Origin: Jatrophihabitans telluris
GTDB lineage: Bacteria; Actinomycetota; Actinomycetes; Mycobacteriales; Jatrophihabitantaceae
Direction of reading: 5' to 3'
DNA length: 64,000 bases
Assembly (NCBI RefSeq): GCF_023516435.1
Contig: NZ_CP097332.1
Location: forward strand, 2,604,001-2,668,000
Shown here one piece after another: positions 34,806-43,456 of this stretch. The notes under the pieces are model-generated. The model made no database searches. It saw nothing but the letters and a program-made list of their open reading frames with translations, and was not told the DNA's origin. A program made the position numbers and the translations under genes. Position 1 is the first letter of the stretch. Every line of letters begins with the position of its first letter.

Positions 34806-35927
34806 ATGCCAACCAAGAAACGCGGCAAGCCGTTCGGGTCGGTCCGCAAACTACCGTCCGGCAGGTACCAGGCCAGGTACCACGGGCCAGACGGAATCCG
34901 CTACACCGCTCCCCTGACCTTCGACACCACCGGCGACGCCGACGCGTGGCTCTCAGCGATGCGCACCGATATGAGCCGCGGCACGTGGAAGCCCGCGGGA
35001 TCAAACCGGCCCCTGACATTCGGCGAGTACGCCGACACCTGGCTACAGGAACGAAACCTGCGTCCACGCACGCACCAGCACTACGCCGAGCTACTCACCA
35101 AACAGCTCCGACCGACCTTCGGGACGATGGGTATCCGCGACATCTCGCCCGACCTCGTCCGACGATGGTTCTCGACCACAGCCACAACCACACCCACGCT
35201 CCGAGCGCACGCCTACGCCCTGCTCCGCACCATCTGCAACACCGCCGTGGCCGACGACGTCATCGCCGCGAACCCTTGCCGCATCCGAGGGGCTGGTCAG
35301 GCGAAGCGGGCACGAAGAATCAAACCCGCGACGCTGGACGAGCTGGCGAGGCTCGTGGACGCCATGCCCGAGCGGTACCGGCTCATGACCCTGCTCGCAG
35401 CGTGGACACAGCTCCGATTCGGAGAGTTGGCCGAGCTTCGGCGCTCCGACATCGATCTCAAGAACGGCATCATTCACGTTCAACGCGGCGTTGTGCGAGT
35501 TGACGGAGCGTTGATCGTCGGCCGGCCCAAGTCGGAGGCCGGCGTGCGAGATGTCGCGATCCCGCCCCACCTGATGCCCCTGGTGAGGTCGCACCTGTCG
35601 AAGCACATCACCGGTGGCCGTAATGGCCTGCTGTTCACGTCACGCACGGGCGCCCAGATTGTCCCCACGACGCTGTACAAGGTGTACTACCCGGCCCGGA
35701 CAGCAGCGGGTCGCCCTGACCTCCGCTGGCACGACCTACGCCACACCGGAGCTGTCCTGGCAGCGTCCACCGGTGCGACCCTCGCCGAACTGATGGCGCG
35801 CCTCGGCCACTCAACCCCGGGCGCCGCCCTGCGGTATCAACACGCTGCTGATGGCCGCGACCTGGAGATCGCGGCGGCACTATCGGCGCTGGCAGCCTCG
35901 TCCACGGTCGCGACACGCCCGACTTAA
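34806..35927 (+). CDS. int: tyrosine recombinase / phage-type integrase
   Basis: A 373-aa protein. N-terminal AP2-like arm-binding segment (GSVRKLPSGRYQARYHGPDG), SAM-like core-binding domain (about 70-155) and catalytic domain with R204 in QLRFGEL, H309 and R312 in HDLRHTG, H335 in LGHSTPG and nucleophile Y344 in ALRYQHA. All key residues are present, so it should be active. It sits just inside the tRNA-Val core at 34600 with an excisionase downstream, the usual layout of actinobacterial integrative elements. Confidence 0.93.
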   Translation: MPTKKRGKPFGSVRKLPSGRYQARYHGPDGIRYTAPLTFDTTGDADAWLSAMRTDMSRGTWKPAGSNRPLTFGEYADTWLQERNLRPRTHQHYAELLTKQLRPTFGTMGIRDISPDLVRRWFSTTATTTPTLRAHAYALLRTICNTAVADDVIAANPCRIRGAGQAKRARRIKPATLDELARLVDAMPERYRLMTLLAAWTQLRFGELAELRRSDIDLKNGIIHVQRGVVRVDGALIVGRPKSEAGVRDVAIPPHLMPLVRSHLSKHITGGRNGLLFTSRTGAQIVPTTLYKVYYPARTAAGRPDLRWHDLRHTGAVLAASTGATLAELMARLGHSTPGAALRYQHAADGRDLEIAAALSALAASSTVATRPT

Positions 35928-35940
35928 AAACTTCACAGGT

Positions 35941-35956
35941 GTTGCGTGCGCGCAAC
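35941..35956. terminator. inverted repeat after the integrase gene
   Basis: GTTGCG-TGCG-CGCAAC, 13 bp after the integrase stop. A stem of 6 bp without a T-run: a weak terminator or integrase/excisionase site. Confidence 0.3.
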
Positions 35957-36043
35957 GGGCCTGGGACCCTCCTCCCGCGGCGTGACCATCCTTTTTGCCT
36001 TATATGAGCGGAGATTTCACCGGGTCATTCAGTCTTTTCGTTT

Positions 36044-36083
36044 GCGACTCGTTCCGACTCTCTCCGACTCTCTCCGACTCGTT
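36044..36083 (+). repeat. four 10-bp tandem repeats (CCGACTCTCT type)
   Basis: Units GCGACTCGTT, CCGACTCTCT, CCGACTCTCT, CCGACTCGTT in a row, and a fifth partial unit follows. They lie in the 420-bp gap between integrase and excisionase (35928-36348), which holds no gene I can support. Iteron-like spacing of about one helical turn. Confidence 0.6.
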
Positions 36084-36348
36084 CGCACTCTGGCGCACAT
36101 CTGCACCGACGGAAATGTTGGGGACACTTCCGTGTCCGCCTGGCGTTGATTCCTACGCGCGCGCAAGCCATTTCGCCCTTACGGACAAGGGCAAGCGAAC
36201 ACAAATGTCCAGCAGTTGTGTCAATCTACTTTCAGTCCTGGGGCGCCGCGCCAGGACATGAAACGGACACGGCCCCGGCAGCGCATCTCTCGGCAAAGAA
36301 TCCGCGCACACCGGGGCCGCCGACCCTCCCGAAGGAGGACACCCGATT

Positions 36349-36567
36349 ATGCGCCCGACCCCGCGTGCCTCAAATACGGCACTCCGCAGTCTCTCGACCA
36401 TTCAGCAGGTCGCCACCGCGAACCACGTTTCCGAAAGAACCGTGCGCCGCTGGATCGCATCAGGTCTCATCACCGGTTATCGGATGGGCCCACGCCTCAT
36501 CCGTCTCGACATGGATGAGGTCGAGCGACTGCTGCGGCCCATCCCCACAGTCGGCGGTGTGGCATGA
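36349..36567 (+). CDS. excisionase-family DNA-binding protein
   Basis: A 72-aa protein with GAAGGAGG upstream. A MerR-like winged HTH (STIQQVATANHVSERTVRRW then IASGLITGYRMG) ends in RLDMDEVERLL, the standard excise/helix_turn_helix 17 pattern. It directs the tyrosine integrase toward excision. Its stop overlaps the next gene (ATGA). Confidence 0.85.
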   Translation: MRPTPRASNTALRSLSTIQQVATANHVSERTVRRWIASGLITGYRMGPRLIRLDMDEVERLLRPIPTVGGVA

Positions 36568-36977
36568 CCTCAGGAAATGGAAGAGGCCGCCCCCGCCAGG
36601 AAACGGCCGCCCCACAGATCGACACGAACGACGCCATCGTAACCCCCGCGGTCGTCGGCACTTTCTTATTCGGCGTCGAAGCCGGCGAGATGGTCGGTTT
36701 ACAGATCGGCTACGTGGACGGGTACAACCGCCGCAACGATGAGGTCCAGGCGCAGCTCGGCGTGACCCGCCTCGTCCTAGCGCAACCCACCCGCGACGAA
36801 CTTGACCGCGCTCGGGTGCACACCAACGATCCCTGTTCTCGTCGGTGCAAGGCTTGCTCGAAATGCATCCGTTTTGCGCGGGCGTGGCGTAACCAGCGCC
36901 GCTATGGCTCACCGGACTACCCAGGCGGCCCCGTGGAATGGGAATCGTCCCCGTCCAGCGCGGCAGGTGCAGCGTGA
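36564..36977 (+). CDS. hypothetical protein with Cys cluster, 137 aa
   Basis: Translationally coupled to the excisionase and to the following HTH protein. A hydrophobic Gly-rich patch (VVGTFLFGVEAGEMVGLQIGY) is followed by a C-terminal cysteine cluster CSRRCKACSKC that could bind zinc. No known family. Its place in the element's early operon suggests a maintenance or regulatory role. Confidence 0.55.
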   Translation: MTSGNGRGRPRQETAAPQIDTNDAIVTPAVVGTFLFGVEAGEMVGLQIGYVDGYNRRNDEVQAQLGVTRLVLAQPTRDELDRARVHTNDPCSRRCKACSKCIRFARAWRNQRRYGSPDYPGGPVEWESSPSSAAGAA

Positions 36978-38044
36978 CCGCGGCAGAGATCACGACGGTG
37001 CCCTTGTCACGCGCGGACGAGGCCACGCTGCACGAGTTGGAGGCCGTCATCTCCACCGGCCTGGACACGTTCATCCAGGTGGGTCTGGCGCTGGCAGAGG
37101 TCCGCGATTCCAAGCTGTATCGAGCCACTCACCACAGCTTCGCCGCCTACGTCGAGGACCGCTTCGAAATCGGCCGGAGCCGCGCCTACCAGCTGATGGA
37201 CGCGGCCAAGATGGTCGCGGAGATGTCCACAATTGTGGACACACACTTGCCGACCAGCGAGGGCCAGGTCCGCGCGCTCGCAGGGCTGGCGCCGGCGCAG
37301 GCCGCCGCGGTGATGGCCGAGGTCAGCTCGATCACGGCGGCGCCGACGGCGGCCACGATCGCTACGGTCCGGGCACACCGGTTCCCGAAACAGGGACAGT
37401 TGCCGAGGGCCGCCACAATGGACAACCGGGTGGACACGGCACCGTTGACGCCGCTGGTGGTCGACGACGAAGCGGAAGAGATCGACGATCCCCTCATCCG
37501 GCTCTCCGTCGCCCTCGAGGAACTCGAGCGGGAGGAACGCTGGATCCAGCGCGCAGCCCTCGCCCAGGTCGACGTCGCGGTCACCGCGTCGTTTTTCGCT
37601 GAGGTTCTCCGTCAACTCGTGGACGAGATCCACCAGCGGCGCAACGAGGTCGACCCGTTCGCGAAAATCATCGCCGAGGTGACGGCGCTCTTCCCAAAAC
37701 GGAAGGTCGAGCACGACCTGGAATCGGTGTACCTGAGCATCCGCGACAAGACGATGAATCCGGCCACGGTCAAGACGAGGTTGATCGAGCGGTACACCGA
37801 GATGGACAGGATCGCCTTGGTCGAAGTCAGAGACCGCTCCGCGATCGTCTGGTCGGGTTGGCCGCAGATCCGCGGCGTCCTCAACCAGCTCGGTGTCAGC
37901 TTCATGCGTGACCTGACGACCGGCAAGATGTCGTTCCCCGCAGTGAGGGCGGCCGACGTCCAGGCCGCTGGCGAGCTTGCTCGGATCAACCTTGTCTTGC
38001 GAAGCGTCGTCCCTGATGCTGCCGCACCACGCAGACTGCCGTGA
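36974..38044 (+). CDS. ParB/KorB-like or phage DNA-binding protein of the element
   Basis: A 356-aa protein with a GTG start overlapping the previous stop. Residues 15-75 read as a plasmid/phage-type motif: FIQVGLALAEVRDSKLYRAT then SFAAYVEDRFEIGRSRAYQLMD, with an HTH at the end, as in element-encoded ParB-like proteins. The central part carries acidic stretches (DDEAEEIDDPL) and the C-terminal 200 residues are helical. Probably DNA-binding for replication, partition or regulation; exact role unknown. Confidence 0.6.
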   Translation: MTAAEITTVPLSRADEATLHELEAVISTGLDTFIQVGLALAEVRDSKLYRATHHSFAAYVEDRFEIGRSRAYQLMDAAKMVAEMSTIVDTHLPTSEGQVRALAGLAPAQAAAVMAEVSSITAAPTAATIATVRAHRFPKQGQLPRAATMDNRVDTAPLTPLVVDDEAEEIDDPLIRLSVALEELEREERWIQRAALAQVDVAVTASFFAEVLRQLVDEIHQRRNEVDPFAKIIAEVTALFPKRKVEHDLESVYLSIRDKTMNPATVKTRLIERYTEMDRIALVEVRDRSAIVWSGWPQIRGVLNQLGVSFMRDLTTGKMSFPAVRAADVQAAGELARINLVLRSVVPDAAAPRRLP

Positions 38045-38628
38045 CCCGGAAGGGGTTCCGGGACCGCTGGCGTGCGGAGGTGATCAAGTCCGCCGCGATC
38101 CCGGACAGCGTCCGCGTGGTCCTGCTCGTCCTCGCCGACGACATGACCGACGCCGGCTACGTCAGCGTTCCACGCTCGAAGATCGCGGCGACGCTCGGCC
38201 GCACCGATCGACGCGTGACTGAGCGGCTCAAGGCTGCACAGGAGGCGGGATTTCTGGACACGGTCCGAGCTGGCCGGCCGGGAATCACCGCTGCATACGA
38301 GGCAATTCTGCCCGGTCCGAATGGTGCGTGCGTCCGCACCAAAAGGGGTGCGTACGTCCGCACCAACCACATGGTGCGGAATCTAGTACCCAGCCTGGTG
38401 CGTGCGTCCGCACCACCGAATGAGGGGCCACATGGTGCGGACGGGGGGCCCACTAGTACGCGCGTGCATTACGTAACAGAAAGAACCAACGACGCATCGA
38501 CGAGCCGCACTACAACTGCGCCGTCAGCATCTGACGTTGCACGGGCCACCGGCTGCCCTCAGTGCGATCTCGCTCAGTACCTCAACCCATCCGCAGGACC
38601 GTGCCCGCAACGCGAGGAGACGGCATGA
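38041..38628 (+). CDS. HTH protein of replication-initiator type with internal repeats
   Basis: A 195-aa protein, GTG start overlapping the previous stop. Residues 1-85 form a winged HTH like helix_turn_helix_36/replication proteins (VLLVLADDMTDAGYVSVPRS then KIAATLGRTDRRVTERLKA). The middle is encoded by palindromic repeats (38323-38440), giving VRTKRGAYVRTNHMVRN. The C-terminus carries a CPQCD motif. Possibly the initiator or copy control of the element, with its binding sites inside its own gene. Confidence 0.55.
   Translation: MTRKGFRDRWRAEVIKSAAIPDSVRVVLLVLADDMTDAGYVSVPRSKIAATLGRTDRRVTERLKAAQEAGFLDTVRAGRPGITAAYEAILPGPNGACVRTKRGAYVRTNHMVRNLVPSLVRASAPPNEGPHGADGGPTSTRVHYVTERTNDASTSRTTTAPSASDVARATGCPQCDLAQYLNPSAGPCPQREETA
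38323..38440. repeat. palindromic iterons inside the HTH gene
   Basis: Three copies of an 18-bp inverted repeat, GGTGCGTGCGTCCGCACC (38323, 38397) and GGTGCGTACGTCCGCACC (38347), and two copies of CCACATGGTGCGGA (38367, 38427) containing one arm. Arms GGTGCG/CGCACC flank a 6-nt spacer. Confidence 0.75.
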
Positions 38629-38822
38629 ACGGCGACCCGTTCGTGCCCGCCAGGTCTATCCCGCAATGTGGTTTGGCGATACGGAAGAACGCGAAGCCGC
38701 ATCCCATCGCTGCCAGCGCTGCCCGGTTATCGACCCGTGCCGCCGACCTCGGCCACCGCGAGCTCTGGGGCGTCTGGGGCGGCATCGACAGAGAAACCCA
38801 ATCCCTTGAAAGGAAATCCTGA
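38625..38822 (+). pseudogene. WhiB-like remnant
   Basis: The coupled ATG at 38625 gives 65 codons whose end matches WhiB (HRELWGVWGGIDRETQ), but the iron-sulfur cysteine part lies in another frame (PAMWFGDTEEREAASHRCQR then CPVIDPC). Two frame changes are needed to join them and the first cysteine is uncertain, so an intact [4Fe-4S] WhiB is not made as the sequence stands. Confidence 0.65.
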
Positions 38823-39356
38823 TGACCTGCTTCGAAATGTCAGACGACGCACGACTGATCTGCGCTACTGAACTCGGCACACTCCAACGGCAGATCCTGC
38901 AACGCTTCTCACCCCGGCTGAGATAGAGACGTTCGAACGCGAGCAGACCTTCGCATCCGAAGATCACGGCACCGCAGATCAGTACCCGCGCATGTCGAAC
39001 CTATCCGCCGGTTTCCTCAAGCACGCGATCATCCGACCGGTCTCCCCACAAGCCCGAGTACGTCAGGGTTTACCCTTCCGCTGCGAGGCCGGGACGACGA
39101 GGCCCTGAAGAAGAGCCTCGCCATCGCGGAATGGAAGCTGATGTGGGAACAAAGGCAGTACCGCCGGCGGTTCTTCGACGAAGACGACCTGACCCCAGAC
39201 CTGGAGCGGATCGCAGACCGCGGAGACATCAACGTCGTCTTCGTACCGCGGACAGCTTCGCGCTACTACGAATACGCACCCCTTTTTCACCTGCTTAGGC
39301 GACGCACAGTCGAGCATCCCGGGTTGCCGGTATTGAGCGCGGGCCAGTGGCCGTAG
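38822..39356 (+). pseudogene. frameshifted unknown gene of the element
   Basis: Three consecutive frames give one plausible protein: MTCFEMSDDARLICATELGT (start overlaps the WhiB-like stop), then LTPAEIETFEREQTFASEDH through RMSNLSAGFLKHAIIRPVSP, then RDDEALKKSLAIAEWKLMWE to a TAG at 39354-39356. It totals about 175 codons if joined. Each segment has coding character but none is complete. Function unknown. Confidence 0.4.
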
Positions 39357-39359
39357 ACG

Positions 39360-40119
39360 ATGCAGACCCACGACATCCGCACGTACCTTCCAGCCGACTT
39401 CGAACAGCGCCTCGCGCGAGCGTGGGCATGGACGGTTTGGCGCGATCTGAGCGCGGGATCAGGGCCCGACGCGTTCGGCGCTGATGACCCCATACGGCTA
39501 CTGGCCCACGACCTCGATCTCTGGGTTCCCGCGATCACCGAAGTCATGCAGCAGACCCTGCGCAGCTTCCCCCTCGTTGTAGGCGACGGGGAGCTGCCAA
39601 CCGAGATCCGGTTTAGCGAGGGGTCGATCTTCGACGGAGCCGTGCCCGGGTGGCCTCGGATGGGAGGCGACCTCTCGCGGGGCGAGGAGGAGGCCACGGA
39701 CATCGTGGCTGCAACCCTGGAGCAGGCAGATCGCACCGGACGGCTACGCGGCATCCTCGATGCTGTCCGCTCGAACCGGATGGAGGACGAATTCTCCGAG
39801 CGCTGGAGTCACGCTCGAAACGACTTCGAGCGCAAGCTGTATCGCAAGCGCAGCAAGATCGCCGTCAAGTTTGTCGAGCTCAGCGACACTATCCCGGTGC
39901 AGGGCCCAGGGACCGAGATCGAGGTCGAGAACCGGCTGGTCTTCGCCGACTTCATGGCCCTTTGACCAGAAGGAACGTCAGGTCATCATCTTGCTCAACC
40001 ACGGCCAGACCACGCTGACCCACATCGCCTCGGAGATGGGGCACGCCAACCACAGCCCCATCTCCAAAAAGCTCGCCAAGATCCGCAAGCAGGCCGAGGC
40101 GTTCTTCGACCAGCTCTGA
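39360..40119 (+). pseudogene. unknown protein with C-terminal HTH, split by a frameshift
   Basis: A 201-aa ORF (start ATG 39360, stop TGA at 39963-39965) ends at VFADFMAL; the next frame continues DQKERQVIILLNHGQTTLTH then IASEMGHANHSPISKKLAKI to a stop at 40119, a sigma-region-4-like helix-turn-helix. A one-base change near CCCTTTGACC separates them. The first part is helical and charged (RNDFERKLYRKRSKIAVKFV). The two could also act as separate polypeptides. Confidence 0.5.
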
Positions 40120-40165
40120 CCCGGCCAAACGCAGCCTTGCCGTCGGAACGTGACAGGGTTCGTTG

Positions 40166-40805
40166 GTGCCATTCCAATACGCCCTCGATCACCCGATCGC
40201 GGCCCCCGCCCTGACCCACTTCACCGGGCGACGGGGCCAGACGCCGGCCGAACACGCCCTGGCCCCTGCCCGGCTGCACCAGCTCCTGTGGTCGCAGCAG
40301 CTCCTTGGCAGCGCGCCGTACTCGGCCGGCCCACCGGCGGTCAGCTTCACCGAAAGTCGCATCGAAGATCTTGAGTACCTGCTCGAACGGGGCTACTTCG
40401 CCCCCCTGGGGCGTCGTCGTCTACCGCGACGACGTCTTCACCGCGGGGGGCGCGCCGGTGTGGTCGGTGCGCACCGACGTCCTGCCGAGCATCCCTGAGC
40501 CTCTCCTGGTGTGGACGGCGCGGCTCGAGCCCGGTCAATCGGAATGGCTGCACGAACGCGAGTGGCGAATCCCAGCCGCCCAGGTCCGGCTCGGCCAGAT
40601 GGCAAGGTTGGCTGCGGTCGTCGTCGGCGATCAAACCTGGCACCCGTCCTTCCAAACGAATGCGATCAATCCATGGACGGGTCGGCTCGCCTACGCCGAT
40701 CGGGTGGCTCCACTAGCGGCCGGCATGCAGCGTTGGTGCTGGGATTCGACCCGGGGGCGGCTTCTCGCTCTGCCGCCATGGCATGACGAGTTCCGCGATG
40801 CCTGA
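40166..40805 (+). pseudogene. unknown protein interrupted at a C6 tract
   Basis: The first frame (GTG 40166) reads ALTHFTGRRGQTPAEHALAP to ERGYFAP; after six C residues (40391-40396) the matching continuation WGVVVYRDDVFTAGGAPVWS lies in another frame, ending at TGA 40803-40805. With five C residues the gene would be one ORF of about 212 codons. Motifs HFT, AVSFTE and HEREWRIP recall conserved proteins of mobile regions, possibly ADP-ribosyltransferase-like, but this is uncertain. Confidence 0.5.
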
Positions 40806-41244
40806 CTTCCTGTCGGTACAGTCGACTACCGTGCCCTGCGTGAGGATCACGCCGACTCGACAACACAACGCGGTCTCCGAAGGCATGGCCCCCGGACTAC
40901 TCATGTGCGACCGCAGCGAGCTGCCCTTCGACAAGGTGCTGGCCGACCTATCATTCAAGGGTGCGTGGGGCAACTGGCCCTACCGCGGCCGGTTCTCCCA
41001 AGTCAACACTGACCTGCGCAACGGCTCCGATGGTGTCTGGGTCATGACGCACGCCGACCAGCAGAAGAAGGTCTGGAATCTCTACTGGGACAGCACGGGA
41101 GCAGCGATCAACATTTTCGCGCGACCCCAGTGGGCCGACCAGGAGATCGATCCCGACGCCATCGCCGACAGCATCGACGGCGACGTGCCCGCCGCTGGTT
41201 GGCTCGCCCTCGCGGAGGACTTCCTTGCCCGATTCGATCGATGA
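40798..41244 (+). CDS. hypothetical protein, 148 aa
   Basis: It overlaps the end of the preceding gene by a few bases (an alternative ATG is at 40783). Soluble, mixed alpha/beta with Trp-rich central strands (FKGAWGNWPYRGRFSQVN, KKVWNLYWDSTGAAINIFA). No recognised domain. Last gene of the integrase-linked segment; base use beyond it changes to ordinary minus-strand metabolic genes. Confidence 0.55.
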   Translation: MPDFLSVQSTTVPCVRITPTRQHNAVSEGMAPGLLMCDRSELPFDKVLADLSFKGAWGNWPYRGRFSQVNTDLRNGSDGVWVMTHADQQKKVWNLYWDSTGAAINIFARPQWADQEIDPDAIADSIDGDVPAAGWLALAEDFLARFDR

Positions 41245-41288
41245 ACCATCCGAACTCGCACACTTCCGGGGTCGCCAGGTGGGCGCGT

Positions 41289-42671
41289 TTAGGCATCTCG
41301 AATTTCCGCGAGCAACGTGATCAGCTCGTCGATGTGGCGCTCCGTGGTGCGCCATGAGGTCACCGATACCCGGATCGCTGGCTTTCCACGCCATGTGCTC
41401 GGACCCAACCAAGCTCTTCCAGAGTCCTGTACGGCAGTGGAGATCCTGCGCGCGTTCTCCGCGGTGCTCGCGTCGAGAAGCACCTGATTGAGATAGACCC
41501 GGTTCAGGACGTTGAAGCCAGCGCGGGTTAACCCTTCGGCGGCGCGTTGCGCGAGCGCGATTCGAGAGTCGACGAGGTCCGCCACGCCGTCTCGGCCCAA
41601 GGTTCTCAATGCTGCCCATACTGCGATTCCACGTGCTCGTCGCGAGAACTCGAGGGTCAGGTTTCGTTGAGCACCAGCGGACTGCGTGGTGTAGTCGGCG
41701 TCGGAGGTCATGGCCCGACCCAGGGCAGCGACGTCGCGACAGATCACCATGCCGTTGTCGTATGGGGTGTTCAGCCACTTGTGGGCGTCGACTGTCCAAC
41801 TGTCGGCGGCCTCGATCCCGGCAACGAGATGCCGATGATTGTCGGACGCGCGAGCCCAAAGTCCGAAGGCGCCGTCCACGTGGGTCCATGCTCCCGCGTC
41901 GGAGGCGAGTGGGAGGATCTCGGTGAAGGGATCGGATTCGCCGGTATGTACCTCGCCGGCTTGGAGCACGAGCAGTGTTTGGGCATCGATGGGCGGCAGA
42001 AGCTCCGGGCGGATTCGACCGTGTTCATCGACCGGGGCGCGCACAATATCGTCAGCGCCGAAGCCCAGTATTCGAAGGGCCTTCCCGACCGTCACGTGGT
42101 GAGCATCGCTCACAACGACCCGTAACTGCGGGGAGTTACGCAAACCACGAAGGTCGAGATTCCATCCAAGACGCTCGAGCAGGACACGGCGCGCGGTTGC
42201 GAAGGCGATGAGATTGCTTGTGGATGCTCCTGTTGTGAACCCGACGCCGGCGGTCCGAGGAAGGTCAAGCACCTCAAGGCACCAACGTGCGGCGACCGCT
42301 TCGATGGCGGCGGGTGCGGGTGCTGCTGATGAGTCCGAGGCAGCCTGATCCCAGGCGAGAGCGATGCGTTCGGCTGCGGCTGCAGCGGGCAATGTCGCGC
42401 CGACAACGTAGCCGTAGTAGCGGGGATCGTTGAATGCGACTGCGGCGGGGCTGCCGGCTGCGTCAAGCAGTTCGATCGTCTCCATCGCGGATTTTCCACG
42501 CAATGGAATCGGCTCGTTGAAGCGTGCCAGTCCGTTCCTCGCAGCTACGTCTGGAAATACTGGTCGACTGCCAATGCCGGTTGCGAAGGTGAGTGCCCGA
42601 CGGTCGGCGTCAGCGTAGAGGTCAAGTTCTGCAGGCAGTTCCGCGGATGAGGCGGTGGTAGGGGAGTTCAT
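41289..42671 (-). CDS. PLP-dependent group II decarboxylase (glutamate/DABA decarboxylase-like)
   Basis: A 460-aa protein. The PLP-binding lysine is in DAHKWLN, preceded by HVDGAFGLWA (Asp for the pyridinium N) and the TGASTSNLIAFATAR phosphate-binding block. Overall length and motifs match aromatic-L-amino-acid/glutamate-type decarboxylases. Decarboxylation consumes a proton and releases CO2, which fits the adjacent carbonic anhydrases and anion channel. The ATG at 42671 has AGGAG upstream. Substrate not determined. Confidence 0.87.
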   Translation of the reverse strand: MNSPTTASSAELPAELDLYADADRRALTFATGIGSRPVFPDVAARNGLARFNEPIPLRGKSAMETIELLDAAGSPAAVAFNDPRYYGYVVGATLPAAAAAERIALAWDQAASDSSAAPAPAAIEAVAARWCLEVLDLPRTAGVGFTTGASTSNLIAFATARRVLLERLGWNLDLRGLRNSPQLRVVVSDAHHVTVGKALRILGFGADDIVRAPVDEHGRIRPELLPPIDAQTLLVLQAGEVHTGESDPFTEILPLASDAGAWTHVDGAFGLWARASDNHRHLVAGIEAADSWTVDAHKWLNTPYDNGMVICRDVAALGRAMTSDADYTTQSAGAQRNLTLEFSRRARGIAVWAALRTLGRDGVADLVDSRIALAQRAAEGLTRAGFNVLNRVYLNQVLLDASTAENARRISTAVQDSGRAWLGPSTWRGKPAIRVSVTSWRTTERHIDELITLLAEIRDA

Positions 42672-42708
42672 GTAGGTCGGGTCTCCTAGTTGCTGGGCCT
42701 TGACGACG

Positions 42709-43401
42709 TCAGGCGGGATATAGCTGCGCGACGCCGCCAGCAAGCGCGGCCTGTACGTGTCGGCTGACGTCGTCGGCGACGAACTCCCGTTCGCCCCGTT
42801 CCACTGCGTTGAGAGCCCGCGTCGCGATCTCAGCCGGATCGCTCTTGTCGGCGGTGACCGTGCGGGACATGTCGGTGTCCATGTACCCGACGTGCAATGC
42901 GGTCACGAGGGTGCCTTGCGCGGAGAGTTGAGCACGCAGCGCATTGGTCAGAGCCCATTCCGCGGATTTCGCGGCGCAGTAGGCGCCATCGGGTGCAACG
43001 GCGAACCACGAGAGAACGGACAGTACGTTCAGCATCGCGCCGCCGCCGTTGCTTGCGAGTTGGGGTGCGAAAGCCCGCGCCATGGCCAAGGTGCCGTAAT
43101 AGTGGGTGTTCATTTCGAGTTCGATCTGGTCCATGGATCCAGTGAGCAGGTCGGTGCCGGTGAACGAGCCGGCGTTGTTGATTAGTAGCGTCACGTCGCC
43201 GGTGGCTTCGGCGGCCGCGACGATCGATTGGGGGCGGGTCAGGTCGACTTGGATGGCGATTGCCCCCTTCGTCTGGACGGTTGCCAAATCGCGCGCGGCC
43301 GCGTAGACCGTTGCGCCTCGCGCTAGAAGGTTTTCGACCATGTGACGTCCTAGTCCACGGTTGGCCCCGGTGACCAGAGCTGTGCTTCCGGACAAATCCA
43401 T
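42709..43401 (-). CDS. SDR-family oxidoreductase
   Basis: A 230-aa classical SDR: TGANRGLG cofactor motif at residues 10-17, NNAG at about 80-83, catalytic Ser in LSVLSWF and YCAAK (Y and K about 138-142), then a typical C-terminal half (HVGYMDTDM). The ATG at 43401 is followed immediately by the MDLSGSTALVTGA start. First of two minus-strand genes with the decarboxylase (37 nt apart), probably one transcript. Confidence 0.88.
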   Translation of the reverse strand: MDLSGSTALVTGANRGLGRHMVENLLARGATVYAAARDLATVQTKGAIAIQVDLTRPQSIVAAAEATGDVTLLINNAGSFTGTDLLTGSMDQIELEMNTHYYGTLAMARAFAPQLASNGGGAMLNVLSVLSWFAVAPDGAYCAAKSAEWALTNALRAQLSAQGTLVTALHVGYMDTDMSRTVTADKSDPAEIATRALNAVERGEREFVADDVSRHVQAALAGGVAQLYPA

Positions 43402-43456
43402 TGTGGTTCTCCTTGGTGTCGCGGTGCACGGGTAGGGGCGCGTCGGTTCTGACAGG

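Noticed and set aside
36044-36083. CRISPR array
   Set aside because: 10-bp contiguous units without spacers; no cas genes anywhere in the window.
38323-38414. CRISPR-like repeats
   Set aside because: Spacing is irregular, repeats are palindromic and lie inside a coding sequence.
39955-39970. Programmed -1 frameshift at CCCTTTGA
   Set aside because: The slippery heptamer is not in the correct frame (codons are GCC CTT TGA), and several neighbouring genes carry ordinary indels.
41270-41290. Right-hand attachment site of the integrase element
   Set aside because: Only about nine bases resemble the start of the core (AGGTGGGCG), which is chance-level; no tRNA is present.
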